From a virus: DNA of 64,000 nt. Under the pieces are notes generated by a model. It ran no database searches and was not told where the DNA came from. It was given only the letters and a program-made list of their open reading frames with translations. Shown piece after piece: positions 33,829 through 41,265 of this stretch. Made by a program: the position numbers and the translations under genes. The stretch is taken from positions 62,001 to 126,000 of the IMG/VR virus record IMGVR_UViG_3300007511_000004, one strand, 5' to 3'. How positions within the stretch are numbered: the stretch's first letter is position 1; each line of letters opens with the position of its first letter.

Positions 33829-34736
33829 GTATTATGCAAAAGTTAAAGAAGAATAGTAGAGTTAAGTCCACCTCTATTCTATCCGAATCCAAATTCTTTA
33901 ATGAAAAGGACATGATTACAACTGATGTTCCGATGATCAACGTCGCGTTATCAGGTGCAGTTGATGGTGGCCTATCATCAGGTCTTACGGTCCTTGCTGG
34001 TCCATCTAAGCACTTTAAAACTTCATTTGCTTTGTTAATGGCATCTGCATACCTGAAAAAATACGATGATGCGGTTATCCTATTCTACGATTCAGAATTC
34101 GGTTCGCCCCAATCTTACTTTGAACAGTTTGATATTGATACATCCCGAGTACTCCATACGCCAATTACTAACGTCGAGGAACTCAAATTTGATATGATCC
34201 ATCAGCTCGAAAGTCTCGAGCGAGGGGATAAGGTTGTTGTTGTCATTGACTCGATAGGCAACCTCGCATCTAAGAAGGAACTAGATGATGCTCTGAGTGA
34301 GAAATCAGTAGCAGATATGAGCCGCGCAAAAGCTCTTAAGGGGCTATTCCGAATGGCAACCCCTTATCTAACCATGAAGAACATTCCGATGCTTGCGATT
34401 AACCACACGTATCAAACCCTAGAATTATTTAGCAAAGCGGTAGTATCCGGTGGTTGTGTTGTCGAAGGAACTAAGATTCAAACGCAACGTGGTCTAATTG
34501 AAATTCAAGATGTGCGTGAAGATGACATTATCATTACCCAATACGGCGATAAAGAAGTCAAAGCGTTATGGAATCCAGATACACTTGAAGAAGGCAATCC
34601 TGAGTGTTATGAGATTGAATTTGAAGATGGGTACAAGGTAACCTGTTCAGATAAACACAAGTTCATCGTAAATGGGGAATGGGTTGCTGCTAAAGACTTG
34701 GTAGAAGATATGGATTGTGAAACCTTGAAATCTTAA
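33825..34736 (+). CDS. uvsX: UvsX recombinase, N-extein plus split intein N-half
   Basis: The first 210 residues are UvsX: Walker A GPSKHFKTS (about 63), VILFYDSEFG, Walker B VVVVIDSIG (about 138) and the loop region up to SKAVVSGG. A Cys codon (34455-34457) then opens a 93-residue N-intein with block A (CVVEGTKIQTQRGLIEIQDV) and block B (FEDGYKVTCSDKHKF), ending at a stop. The C-terminal intein half and rest of UvsX begin at 35744. UvsX is the phage RecA; without trans-splicing this fragment lacks the C-terminal part of the recombinase core. Confidence 0.93.
   Translation: MSIMQKLKKNSRVKSTSILSESKFFNEKDMITTDVPMINVALSGAVDGGLSSGLTVLAGPSKHFKTSFALLMASAYLKKYDDAVILFYDSEFGSPQSYFEQFDIDTSRVLHTPITNVEELKFDMIHQLESLERGDKVVVVIDSIGNLASKKELDDALSEKSVADMSRAKALKGLFRMATPYLTMKNIPMLAINHTYQTLELFSKAVVSGGCVVEGTKIQTQRGLIEIQDVREDDIIITQYGDKEVKALWNPDTLEEGNPECYEIEFEDGYKVTCSDKHKFIVNGEWVAAKDLVEDMDCETLKS
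34455..34733 (+). other. UvsX split intein, N-terminal half (93 aa)
   Basis: This is the canonical split position, after block B, like gp41-1, NrdJ-1 and IMPDH-1 split inteins. Residue 1 is Cys. It contrasts with the atypical split in terL in the same genome. Confidence 0.88.
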
Positions 34737-34740
34737 TTTG

Positions 34741-34748
34741 TATAAATA
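34741..34748 (+). promoter_or_regulatory. Late promoter (TATAAATA) for the HNH endonuclease
   Basis: A perfect late element lies five bases after the end of the uvsX N fragment and 37 before the endonuclease ATG. Homing endonucleases in T4 introns (I-TevI) are also under late control. It would also give late expression of the downstream intein C-half and UvsX exon. Confidence 0.75.
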
Positions 34749-34784
34749 TTATCAGCAGTATAATACATAACCTGAGAGGCTGAT

Positions 34785-35615
34785 ATGAATTACAAATTAC
34801 ATTACGATAGATTAATAAGCAATGCAAGGTTGCGATTAAACGTGGACCAGTATACGGAAAAGCACCATATTATACCTAAGTGTATGGGTGGTGGTGATAC
34901 CCCTGATAATCTGGTTAGATTAACAGCCAAGGAGCATTTCGTTGCACATCACCTACTATGGAAAGAATACCGAACACCTGAATTGGCTCATGCCTGGTTT
35001 ATGATGCTTCGGTGTGACCCTAACCAGAAAAGAGAATTTACAGCCAAACAGCATGAGGCTGCAACAATCGCGCATGTTGAAGTTCTGAGAAAAACTATGG
35101 TTGGTTCGGGTAATCATTTTTATGGAAGAAAGCATACTGAAGCGGCTAAGGCTAAAATCAGTAGAGCCAATACAGGTAAGGCTCATACCCAAGAGTTTAG
35201 AGATGCATACTCCAAGAGATTCAAAGGTATACCTAAGACCCCAGAACATCGAGCTAAGATAGGTCGTACCGGACTTTCTATGTATCAGAACATAGAAACT
35301 GGTGAAATTGTAAGAGTAGCTAAAGGGACCTTAGACGAAACCTTGTGGGTTAACCCTAGGAAATTGAAGCCAGAAGCCCGACGCAAATGCACTTACTGTG
35401 ATTTTATATCCACAGAATCCAATCTAAAGATGTGGCATGATGGTAATTGTCGGTGGAAAGATACTGGAATATATGTTAAGCCATCAAGTATAAGAACCAC
35501 TAATAGGAAACGAATACCAGTTACAATAGACGGAGTACAATACAAATCGATTAACGCGGCCGCGAAGGCATTAGGAGTGAGTAAATATGAAATCAAAAAA
35601 CTGGCTGCCATTTGA
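34785..35615 (+). CDS. HNH homing endonuclease with NUMOD modules in the uvsX fracture
   Basis: This 276-residue protein starts with an HNH nuclease domain (EKHHIIPKCMGGGDTPDNLV and HFVAHHLLWK, about 24-62). It continues with a NUMOD3-type repeat (GRKHTEAAKAKISRANTGKAHT, about 114-134; KTPEHRAKIGRTGLS), a C2HC-type zinc finger (CTYCDF...MWHDGNC) and a C-terminal helix-turn-helix (SINAAAKALGVSKYEI). It is free-standing between the two uvsX pieces, as in fractured phage genes. It probably cuts intein-free or intron-free uvsX and drives homing of the whole cassette. Confidence 0.88.
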   Translation: MNYKLHYDRLISNARLRLNVDQYTEKHHIIPKCMGGGDTPDNLVRLTAKEHFVAHHLLWKEYRTPELAHAWFMMLRCDPNQKREFTAKQHEAATIAHVEVLRKTMVGSGNHFYGRKHTEAAKAKISRANTGKAHTQEFRDAYSKRFKGIPKTPEHRAKIGRTGLSMYQNIETGEIVRVAKGTLDETLWVNPRKLKPEARRKCTYCDFISTESNLKMWHDGNCRWKDTGIYVKPSSIRTTNRKRIPVTIDGVQYKSINAAAKALGVSKYEIKKLAAI

Positions 35616-35763
35616 GTCATTGGATAATGAACAATATATCCGTTACTTAGAACGGGCTGAAATGTTTCATGAAAAAGATTTACATACCGATAAAACTGTG
35701 ATACAATTAGCTAATGTATTATATGAAAAGGAGATGGCTAAAAATGAAAGTAAAATCAATTAA
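35587..35763 (+). CDS. Small ORF between endonuclease and intein C-half
   Basis: A 58-residue ORF with an AGGAG site eight bases before ATG 35587. It overlaps the end of the HNH gene and the start of the C-intein gene, forming a coupled chain. It is charged (ESLDNEQYIRYLERAEMFHE) and has no recognised family. It could be a genuine small protein or serve only to couple translation into the C-intein. Confidence 0.5.
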   Translation: MKSKNWLPFESLDNEQYIRYLERAEMFHEKDLHTDKTVIQLANVLYEKEMAKNESKIN

Positions 35764-35860
35764 TAATGTAGGTCGTAAACCTGTTTACGATCTTTCTGTT
35801 AATAGTAATAATTACGATGAACAGCAATACGTGCTTGAAAATGGTGTAGTAACACATAAC
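35744..35860 (+). other. UvsX split intein, C-terminal half (39 aa)
   Basis: Contains block F-like YDLSVNSNN and terminal block ENGVVTHN with Thr as +1 extein residue. Size equals known naturally split C-inteins (35-40 aa). Confidence 0.88.
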
Positions 35861-36524
35861 ACGGGTAAATAAGTGCCCCTTAATATGGTAACATATTTCG
35901 AAAACTCCTCTAATTGCTGGGAACTCCTACGGGACAATCAGCAGCCAAGACCGAAAGGTAAGGTTCAACGACTAGTCGAAAGACGTACACTCAAGTGAGT
36001 GGAAATGGGGAGCAACCTAATTAGGTTGAAGATATAGTCTGATCTATATGGTAACATATAGCTGGGTAGAGTCCCGGGGTAAGATTAACGACCTTATCTG
36101 AACATAAATGATTTACTACTCGGCCTCCAATATCTGGATCCTGGGACGACAGCAAGATAAACAAGGTACTGAAATAAAAGGATATCATTTTGTCATTAAT
36201 GTCGAAAAATCACGATACGTCAAAGAGAAATCAAAGATACCGATCTCAGTTAGTTGGGAAGGTGGGGTTCAGCGTTGGTCTGGTCTCCTTGAAGTTGCTC
36301 TTGCGGGTAATTATGTTGCAAAGCCGTCTAATGGATGGTACCAATATGTTGACCAAGAAACTGGGGAGCTTGTTGGAACAAAATGTCGAGAAAAGGAAAC
36401 GCTCAATGAAAGCTTCTGGACGCCAATCCTAGAAAAGACTGATTTTAAAGAATTCATTCGAAAGCAATATCAGATTGGTCATACAGCAATCGTTGAAATG
36501 GATAAGATTGTGGTAGAGGGATGA
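35744..36524 (+). CDS. uvsX: UvsX: intein C-half plus C-extein, interrupted by a group I intron
   Basis: The CDS is joined from 35744-35866 and 36111-36524. Exon 1 encodes a 39-residue C-intein (starting MKVKSINNVGRKPVYDLSV, ending VVTHN) and the first two extein residues Thr-Gly. A 244-nt group I intron follows. Exon 2 resumes IYYSASNIWILGRQ and ends with the UvsX C-terminus (GYHFVINVEKSRYVKEKSK, WSGLLEVAL). After both splicing steps the protein reads SGG-TG-IYYSA, which aligns with T4 GGTGVMYSA, and totals about 349 residues. AAAGGAG precedes ATG 35744. Without intron removal translation stops two codons after the splice site. Confidence 0.9.
35867..36110 (+). ncRNA. Group I intron in uvsX (244 nt, no internal ORF)
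   Basis: The 5' exon ends with U (GGGU) and can pair with GCCC at 35875-35878 (P1); the intron ends with G at 36110. Core elements in order: P-type AATTGCTGGGAACTCCT (from 35912), Q-type AATCAGCAGCCAAG (from 35936), R-type GGTTCAACGACTA (35962-35974) and S-type AAGATATAGTCT (36029-36040). Two hairpins with GTAA tetraloops are present: 35882-35897 (P2 position) and 36044-36061 (P9 position). Between R and S are P7.1/P7.2-like stems, as in IA introns such as T4 td. Exact excision restores the UvsX frame. Confidence 0.9.
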
Positions 36525-36787
36525 TAGAGAATACCGACTATAGATTAATCCCGGATCAGGGTGATGGAGATGACACTTGGCAGGTCCGAATCATATCTGG
36601 GGATTTTGTAGAGACCGTAATTAAGTATGGGAAATTAGCTCTAAAGGATGACGGTCTTATGACCTTTGACTTTGATGTCGTTGTGTCACCCATCGAGGGA
36701 CTAAATTCTGAAGACGGGGGTTTACAAACGGCGGCAAAAGAGATACTATTATCGATAATGGAAAGAGTATTTGAAGAAAAAGGGTAA
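36521..36787 (+). CDS. Conserved hypothetical protein between uvsX and gp41
   Basis: This 88-residue acidic protein (YRLIPDQGDGDDTWQVRIISGDFVE) overlaps the uvsX stop by four bases (ATGA). Similar small proteins sit between uvsX and gp41 in marine T4-like phages. Function is unknown. Its coding region contains a promoter for gp41. Confidence 0.7.
   Translation: MIENTDYRLIPDQGDGDDTWQVRIISGDFVETVIKYGKLALKDDGLMTFDFDVVVSPIEGLNSEDGGLQTAAKEILLSIMERVFEEKG
36721..36749 (+). promoter_or_regulatory. Internal promoter for gp41
   Basis: G-run, TTTACA, 17 bases, TACTAT, 40 bases before the helicase start and within the upstream coding region. Confidence 0.6.
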
Positions 36788-36789
36788 CT

Positions 36790-38154
36790 ATGAACATTAA
36801 TCTTGAGCAGACAATCCTCCGGAATTTGCTAGTAAACGAGAAATATACACGTAAGGTTCTCCCTTATATTAGTCCCGAATATTTTGAGGGCACATATAAA
36901 ACACTATATCATGAGGTAGGTAAATTTGTAGCGAAATATAATAAATTACCTACTTTAGAATCATTTAAAATCCAGGTCGACGATGCAAGCATGAGCGATG
37001 AACAATATCGCCATGCGGTAGAGATCCTACCAGCTTTATTTGATAAAGAGGAAGTAGACCAAGAATGGCTTTTAGACACTACTGAAAAATGGTGTCAGGA
37101 TCGCGCGGTATTCAATGCTGTAATGGAGTCAATTACGATCATTGACGGTAAGCACCAAACTCTTACTAAAAATGCTCTTCCAGAAATCCTCAGTAAGGCA
37201 CTGGGCGTATCATTCGACTCTAATGTGGGTCACGATTACCTAGAGAATTGGCTAACTCGATACGATTTCTATCACACCCAAGAATCCCGTATCCCATTTG
37301 ATCTGGATATGTTAAATAAGATTACTAAGGGCGGTTTACCAAATAAAACCCTTAATATAATACTTGCGGGCACTGGAACAGGTAAATCCCTATTCATGTG
37401 TCACCAGGCAGCGGCAGCTCTTTCCGAAGGTTATAACGTACTCTATATTACTATGGAGATGGCAGAAGAACGCATCGCTGAACGCATTGATGCTAATCTA
37501 ATGGATATCCCGATCGATCAGCTTGAAAATATGTCTAAGAATATGTTCTCCGAAAAAGTTGCACATATCTCTAAAAAGACCACGGGTAAATTAATTGTAA
37601 AAGAGTATCCGACTGGACAAGCTAATAGCTCACACTTCCGGGCACTGATAAACGAACTTAAGTTGAAGAAGACGTTTAAACCTAATATCATCTTTATTGA
37701 CTATCTAAATATCTGTGCTTCATCGAGGATGAAGACTATGGGAGGATCCATCAATTCCTATACATACATTAAGGCAATTGCGGAAGAACTACGAGGGTTG
37801 GCGGTTGAATTTGACGTTCCGATCGTATCTGCAACTCAAACGACGCGTTCGGGTTATTCGAATCAGGATATTGGGCTTGAGGATACCTCGGAGTCTTTTG
37901 GACTACCCGCTACAGCAGACCTCATGTTCGCACTCGTCTCAACCGAAGAACTTGAAGCCCAAGGTCAAATAGCGGTCAAACAACTAAAGAATCGATATAA
38001 TGATCCCACTAAGTTCAAACGATTTGTGCTTGGGGTAGATCGGAGTAAGATGAGATTGTATGATGTAGATGTAGATGATCAGGGGTTAGTGGACGATACG
38101 CCAGCCTTCGATAAAAGTGAAATGAATAATCGATTCAAAGATTTTAAACTATAG
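36790..38154 (+). CDS. 41: Replicative DNA helicase (gp41)
   Basis: This 454-residue DnaB-family helicase has Walker A AGTGTGKSLFM (about 196), Walker B IIFIDYLNICAS (about 300), the QTTRSGYSNQDIG motif and DTSESFGLPATADLM (about 360). Length matches T4 gp41 (475). It unwinds the lagging-strand template. The gene is intact here, although gp41 is a known target of split inteins in other marine phages. Confidence 0.96.
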   Translation: MNINLEQTILRNLLVNEKYTRKVLPYISPEYFEGTYKTLYHEVGKFVAKYNKLPTLESFKIQVDDASMSDEQYRHAVEILPALFDKEEVDQEWLLDTTEKWCQDRAVFNAVMESITIIDGKHQTLTKNALPEILSKALGVSFDSNVGHDYLENWLTRYDFYHTQESRIPFDLDMLNKITKGGLPNKTLNIILAGTGTGKSLFMCHQAAAALSEGYNVLYITMEMAEERIAERIDANLMDIPIDQLENMSKNMFSEKVAHISKKTTGKLIVKEYPTGQANSSHFRALINELKLKKTFKPNIIFIDYLNICASSRMKTMGGSINSYTYIKAIAEELRGLAVEFDVPIVSATQTTRSGYSNQDIGLEDTSESFGLPATADLMFALVSTEELEAQGQIAVKQLKNRYNDPTKFKRFVLGVDRSKMRLYDVDVDDQGLVDDTPAFDKSEMNNRFKDFKL

Positions 38155-38163
38155 GAGTAAATA

Positions 38164-38394
38164 ATGCAAAATACTAGTAACGCAATCCGTAAACTGGTTC
38201 GACAGGAATATCTGAAATCCCCGGATCGTATCATCAACCAGTTAAAGGCTTCTAGGAAAGGTAAGCGGACCATGGTGACTATTGAGAACCCGAATAAAGA
38301 GGAAACCAACCGCCCCTTTATCCGGATTGAGGGTAAGGCCTGGTTTAAGTCCCAGAAGAAGACCAATCAAATTACTGTAAAGGAGGCAGAATGA
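38164..38394 (+). CDS. Conserved small basic protein
   Basis: This 76-residue protein (AIRKLVRQEYLKSPDRIINQL; MVTIENPNKEETNRPFIRI) has an AGGAG site and overlaps thyX by four bases. Equivalent small genes are found downstream of gp41 in marine T4-like phages. Function unknown; the Lys/Arg content would suit nucleic acid binding. Confidence 0.65.
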   Translation: MQNTSNAIRKLVRQEYLKSPDRIINQLKASRKGKRTMVTIENPNKEETNRPFIRIEGKAWFKSQKKTNQITVKEAE

Positions 38395-39062
38395 AAGCGC
38401 GTCTAGTCGGGTATACCCAACCCACCCTAGAATTCGAGAATGAATTTCGGAACGTCCAGGATCTGATCGCTTTCTGTGCACGGGTCTCAAATCCTGCCAA
38501 TCAGTTTAATAATGAGACCGGCAAGAAGCTTATTGAGTATCTGATTAAGCATAAACATTGGTCACCCCTTGAAATGGCGAGTGCAACCCTGGAAGTTGAA
38601 ACCACTCGGGATATTGCTCGACAGCTTATCCGACATAGATCATTTTCGTTTCAGGAGTTCTCACAGCGCTATGCTGATCCGAATGACCTAGAGGAATCAT
38701 TTGTATTGAGGGAAGCGCGACTCCAGGATCCTAAGAATCGTCAAAACTCTATAGATAATGATGATGAGAAATTGCAGAAAGGCTGGCACTTTAAACAACA
38801 GCAGATTATCCATGAATGCAAGTTAGCATACAAATGGGCAATCGAAAATGGTATCGCAAAGGAACAGGCGCGAGCAGTACTTCCGGAAGGCAATACAGTA
38901 TCTAAATTGTATGTCAATGGTACACTCAGATCCTGGGTGCATTATATCGAATTACGGACGGGTAACGGAACGCAAAAAGAGCACATTGAGCTAGCTAGAG
39001 AGTGCGCAATTGCAATCGCCCGCTGTTTCCCTATGGTAGAAGGATTTACAGAGAATGGGTAA
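38391..39062 (+). CDS. thyX: Flavin-dependent thymidylate synthase (ThyX)
   Basis: This 223-residue enzyme carries the ThyX signature RHRSFSFQEFSQRYAD (about 83-98), the ARxLLP-like ARAVLPEG and RSWVHYIELRTG. It makes dTMP from dUMP using FAD and NADPH. The genome also has a TS-fold enzyme at 30482, which probably has another substrate. It overlaps neighbours on both sides. Confidence 0.95.
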   Translation: MKARLVGYTQPTLEFENEFRNVQDLIAFCARVSNPANQFNNETGKKLIEYLIKHKHWSPLEMASATLEVETTRDIARQLIRHRSFSFQEFSQRYADPNDLEESFVLREARLQDPKNRQNSIDNDDEKLQKGWHFKQQQIIHECKLAYKWAIENGIAKEQARAVLPEGNTVSKLYVNGTLRSWVHYIELRTGNGTQKEHIELARECAIAIARCFPMVEGFTENG

Positions 39063-39270
39063 AAAACTTTCAACTTACTACGCCGAACCAAACCCTCCAG
39101 ATAATGGTTGTGCGGAGGTTCATGTTGATTTCCGACATGAGAGCCTTTATATTAAATATTATGATGATCAGGGGAAGCTATTTTTCACTGAAGAATTCCC
39201 GGGTAAATCTCTTAGGTATGTAGAAGATGCAGCAGAAAATTGGGCATTAGGGATAAAAAAGTTGGATTAG
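39055..39270 (+). CDS. Small hypothetical protein
   Basis: This 71-residue protein (EVHVDFRHESLYIKYYDDQG) overlaps thyX by eight bases. The C-terminal half reads SLRYVEDAAENWALGIKKL, which looks like a small alpha/beta fold. Family unknown. The stop is followed directly by a G-run promoter. Confidence 0.65.
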   Translation: MGKKLSTYYAEPNPPDNGCAEVHVDFRHESLYIKYYDDQGKLFFTEEFPGKSLRYVEDAAENWALGIKKLD

Positions 39271-39274
39271 GGGG

Positions 39275-39303
39275 TTTACAAACAATTCGTAAGATGGTAT
39301 AGT
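39275..39303 (+). promoter_or_regulatory. Early-type promoter (G-run TTTACA-N17-TATAGT)
   Basis: Located 33 bases before the hydrolase gene. Confidence 0.75.
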
Positions 39304-39335
39304 AATTCATAATCAATAATCAATGAGGCAGGATT

Positions 39336-39818
39336 ATGAAGATAGATTTACGGAACGTGGTATCCTTTGCTCTTACTGGTACAGTAGTAGCTCTAGGATC
39401 CCTTGCCGCCCAAGATAGAATGGCTTCGGCCGCCACTGAAAGAAATTGTTTGGCTATGAACGTCTATCACGAAGCACGTGGTGAAAGCGTGATTGGTCAG
39501 ATTGCCGTAGCCCAAGTGGTTATGAATCGGGTGGATCACAATTATTTTCCTGATACAGTATGTGATGTAGTTTATCAAGATCATCAATTCTCTTGGACTC
39601 AGGATAATATTAGCGATACTACTAGTGATACTTTTGCTTGGAATCTTGCCAAGGATATTGCTATTACCGTATACGCGCGAGAAGAGGATGATCCTACATC
39701 CGGCGCCCTTTTCTACCATGCGGATTATATTGATACCCCACACTGGGCTAAACAAATGGAAACCACACTCCGTGAAGAGACTCATATCTTCTATTCATGG
39801 GATGGGGTTTGGGATTAA
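39336..39818 (+). CDS. Cell-wall hydrolase (SleB/CwlJ type), probable endolysin
   Basis: This 160-residue protein has an N-terminal hydrophobic segment (about 10-32) that may be a signal-anchor-release or cleaved signal sequence. The catalytic domain follows: NVYHEARGESVIGQIAVAQVVMNRV (with the key Glu in HEARGE) and ALFYHADYI. This Hydrolase_2 domain is used by many phages of alphaproteobacteria and cyanobacteria as lysin. The spanin-like pair is at 59743. No holin is recognised. Confidence 0.85.
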   Translation: MKIDLRNVVSFALTGTVVALGSLAAQDRMASAATERNCLAMNVYHEARGESVIGQIAVAQVVMNRVDHNYFPDTVCDVVYQDHQFSWTQDNISDTTSDTFAWNLAKDIAITVYAREEDDPTSGALFYHADYIDTPHWAKQMETTLREETHIFYSWDGVWD

Positions 39819-39836
39819 AATTAATAAGGACATAAA

Positions 39837-40421
39837 ATGAAAATGCTTCCGAAGATTCTAGTAGTTGGTCATGGCCGACATGGTAAAGATAGCGTGGCTG
39901 AGATCCTCCAAATGTTCTATGGGATGACCTTTAGAGGATCAAGTGAGTTTTGTGCTGAGACTGTATGCTTTCCCGCAATGAAGGCCGAATATGGTTATAA
40001 AGATTATATGGAGTGTTTTGATGATCGCCATAATCATCGATCGGAGTGGTATGATCTTATCTCGCAATATTGTGCTGAAGATCCAACCCGGCTAGGTCGT
40101 GAAATCTTTAAGGTATCGGATGTCTACTGCGGACTTCGGAATAAAAGAGAATTCCATGCACTGAAAAATGCAGGAGTATTTGATATTGCGCTATGGGTAG
40201 ATCGATCCGATCATCTACCACCAGAAGATAGGGCGAGTAATACTATTGAACCTTGGATGGCAGATTTTGTCATTGATAATAATGGCTCCAGGGATGATCT
40301 AACCCTTGCAGTGAAACAACTTATGGATAACCTATTGGGTCGAAATAGTCCCGAAGTATCTAATATGTCACATCACCAAGAATTTGCAACTGAAAATATC
40401 ATTAACTTGGATAATATCTAA
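39837..40421 (+). CDS. Deoxynucleoside monophosphate kinase-like P-loop protein
   Basis: This 194-residue protein has a P-loop variant ILVVGHGRHGKDSVAEIL at the N-terminus, with GRHGKD in place of the usual GxxGxGK, as in several phage dNMP kinases. Other conserved parts: ALWVDRSDHLP and DFVIDNNGSRDDL near the C-terminus. T4 gp1 is longer (241). It may phosphorylate (modified) dNMPs. Specificity cannot be read. Confidence 0.7.
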   Translation: MKMLPKILVVGHGRHGKDSVAEILQMFYGMTFRGSSEFCAETVCFPAMKAEYGYKDYMECFDDRHNHRSEWYDLISQYCAEDPTRLGREIFKVSDVYCGLRNKREFHALKNAGVFDIALWVDRSDHLPPEDRASNTIEPWMADFVIDNNGSRDDLTLAVKQLMDNLLGRNSPEVSNMSHHQEFATENIINLDNI

Positions 40422-40428
40422 ATCCGTC

Positions 40429-40436
40429 TATAAATA
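40429..40436 (+). promoter_or_regulatory. Late promoter (TATAAATA) for the tmRNA
   Basis: A perfect late element placed so that the transcript begins just before the acceptor piece of the tmRNA. Confidence 0.75.
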
Positions 40437-40442
40437 TTTCGT

Positions 40443-40770
40443 AAACGTTGAAGCAACGTAGACACATACTGGACCTCGGGGCAGTGCCGAGCGACTCCAC
40501 CATAAGCGCCCAGTTGGTTCCGGGTCTTAATCTCTATGAAGCACGTAAGGAAGTAGCTACCGGATCGTGTGGAGGGAACTGGCCGTTTTTGATGGGGTCG
40601 AAATTTAGGATCGACAGGTGTGAAAGTGAAGTGGAGTTTACCGGCTGAGTCGCGTAATAGACTTACTAAACTAAATGCAAACGTAAATGCAAAACCAGAG
40701 ATCCGCCTAGCGGCTTAATCTCTTGCGGTATGGGCTCCACCGTATCATCAAACGGACCCACTAAAATCTT
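40443..40770 (+). ncRNA. ssrA: Circularly permuted two-piece tmRNA
   Basis: The acceptor piece comes first: T stem CTCGG/CCGAG with a 7-nt loop (40475-40491), acceptor strand CGACTCC (40492-40498), discriminator A and encoded CCA (40500-40502). After a 91-nt intervening segment the coding piece starts with GGGGTCG (40594-40600), which pairs over seven bases with that strand including the G3-U70 alanine identity pair, and continues GGATCGACAGG. The tag reads ANVNAKPEIRLAA (40677-40715) then TAA. Tag codons lie in helix 5 (AGAGAT / ATCTCT), followed by a pseudoknot (GGGCTCC with GGACCC). 5' and 3' limits are approximate. Confidence 0.92.
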
Positions 40771-40803
40771 AGAAAGCTTTTCATTAATCAAAGGATATAC
40801 AAA

Positions 40804-41169
40804 ATGAAAACCCTCGCTCTTGCAACCGCGCTTTCCGGCGCGCTCCTTGCGTCTTCGGCTAATGCCGGTGAAATTGGTAATACTGGCATCTCGCTGGGCG
40901 GTACTCTCGATACTAACTACACTACTGGTGAAAATGTCTTTGCAGTAGATTTCATCCCTCGTGCTCAGTTTTCAAACTGGGGCATCCTATTCGGCGCTCA
41001 AACTACTCTTGACGTAATGGGGCTAAACGATGGTGATATCTTTAAGGGTATTGACCTTGATGCATCTTATGATATTGGTACTACAGGTCTGAAGGCCTAT
41101 GGTAAAATCGGTACGGATTCAGATTTCGTATTCGGTAATGCTAAGATCGGTGTATCATTCGCATTCTAA
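40804..41169 (+). CDS. Small outer-membrane beta-barrel-like protein
   Basis: This 121-residue protein has a clear signal peptide (MKTLALATALSGALLASSANA, cleavage after Ala) and a mature part of alternating polar/apolar strands (ISLGGTLDTNYTTGENVFAV, IDLDASYDIGTTGLKAYGKI) ending in Phe, the usual last residue of outer-membrane proteins. About 100 mature residues could form six to eight strands. It resembles bacterial porin-like fragments. It may remodel the host surface, for instance superinfection exclusion; this is inference. Confidence 0.72.
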   Translation: MKTLALATALSGALLASSANAGEIGNTGISLGGTLDTNYTTGENVFAVDFIPRAQFSNWGILFGAQTTLDVMGLNDGDIFKGIDLDASYDIGTTGLKAYGKIGTDSDFVFGNAKIGVSFAF

Positions 41170-41194
41170 TCATGTGAATATAATATGTTGAGAA

Positions 41195-41228
41195 AGAGGG
41201 CGTCGTGACAACATGACGCTCTCTTTTT
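41195..41228 (+). terminator. Rho-independent terminator after the outer-membrane-like gene
   Basis: Stem AGAGGGCGTCGTG / CATGACGCTCTCT with two G-T pairs, loop ACAA, then a T run. A late promoter follows at once. Confidence 0.88.
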
Positions 41229-41230
41229 CG

Positions 41231-41238
41231 TATAAATA
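41231..41238 (+). promoter_or_regulatory. Late promoter (TATAAATA) for the exported-protein block
   Basis: A perfect late element 35 bases before the 41266 gene; it can serve the run of genes to 45110. Confidence 0.75.
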
Positions 41239-41265
41239 CCCTAGAACCACATATGAGATATATCA

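Noticed and set aside
36108-36110. ATG at the start of the last uvsX exon as a translation start
   Set aside because: The ATG is the last three bases of the intron (ending in the conserved G), there is no ribosome site, and splicing gives the exact UvsX match without the Met.
36790-38154. Split intein in gp41 helicase
   Set aside because: gp41 is a classic split-intein host, but here the frame is continuous and all helicase motifs are intact.
40448-40648. 66-codon ORF across the tmRNA region
   Set aside because: It runs through the acceptor stem, the encoded CCA and the start of the coding piece; the RNA structure explains the sequence and there is no ribosome site.
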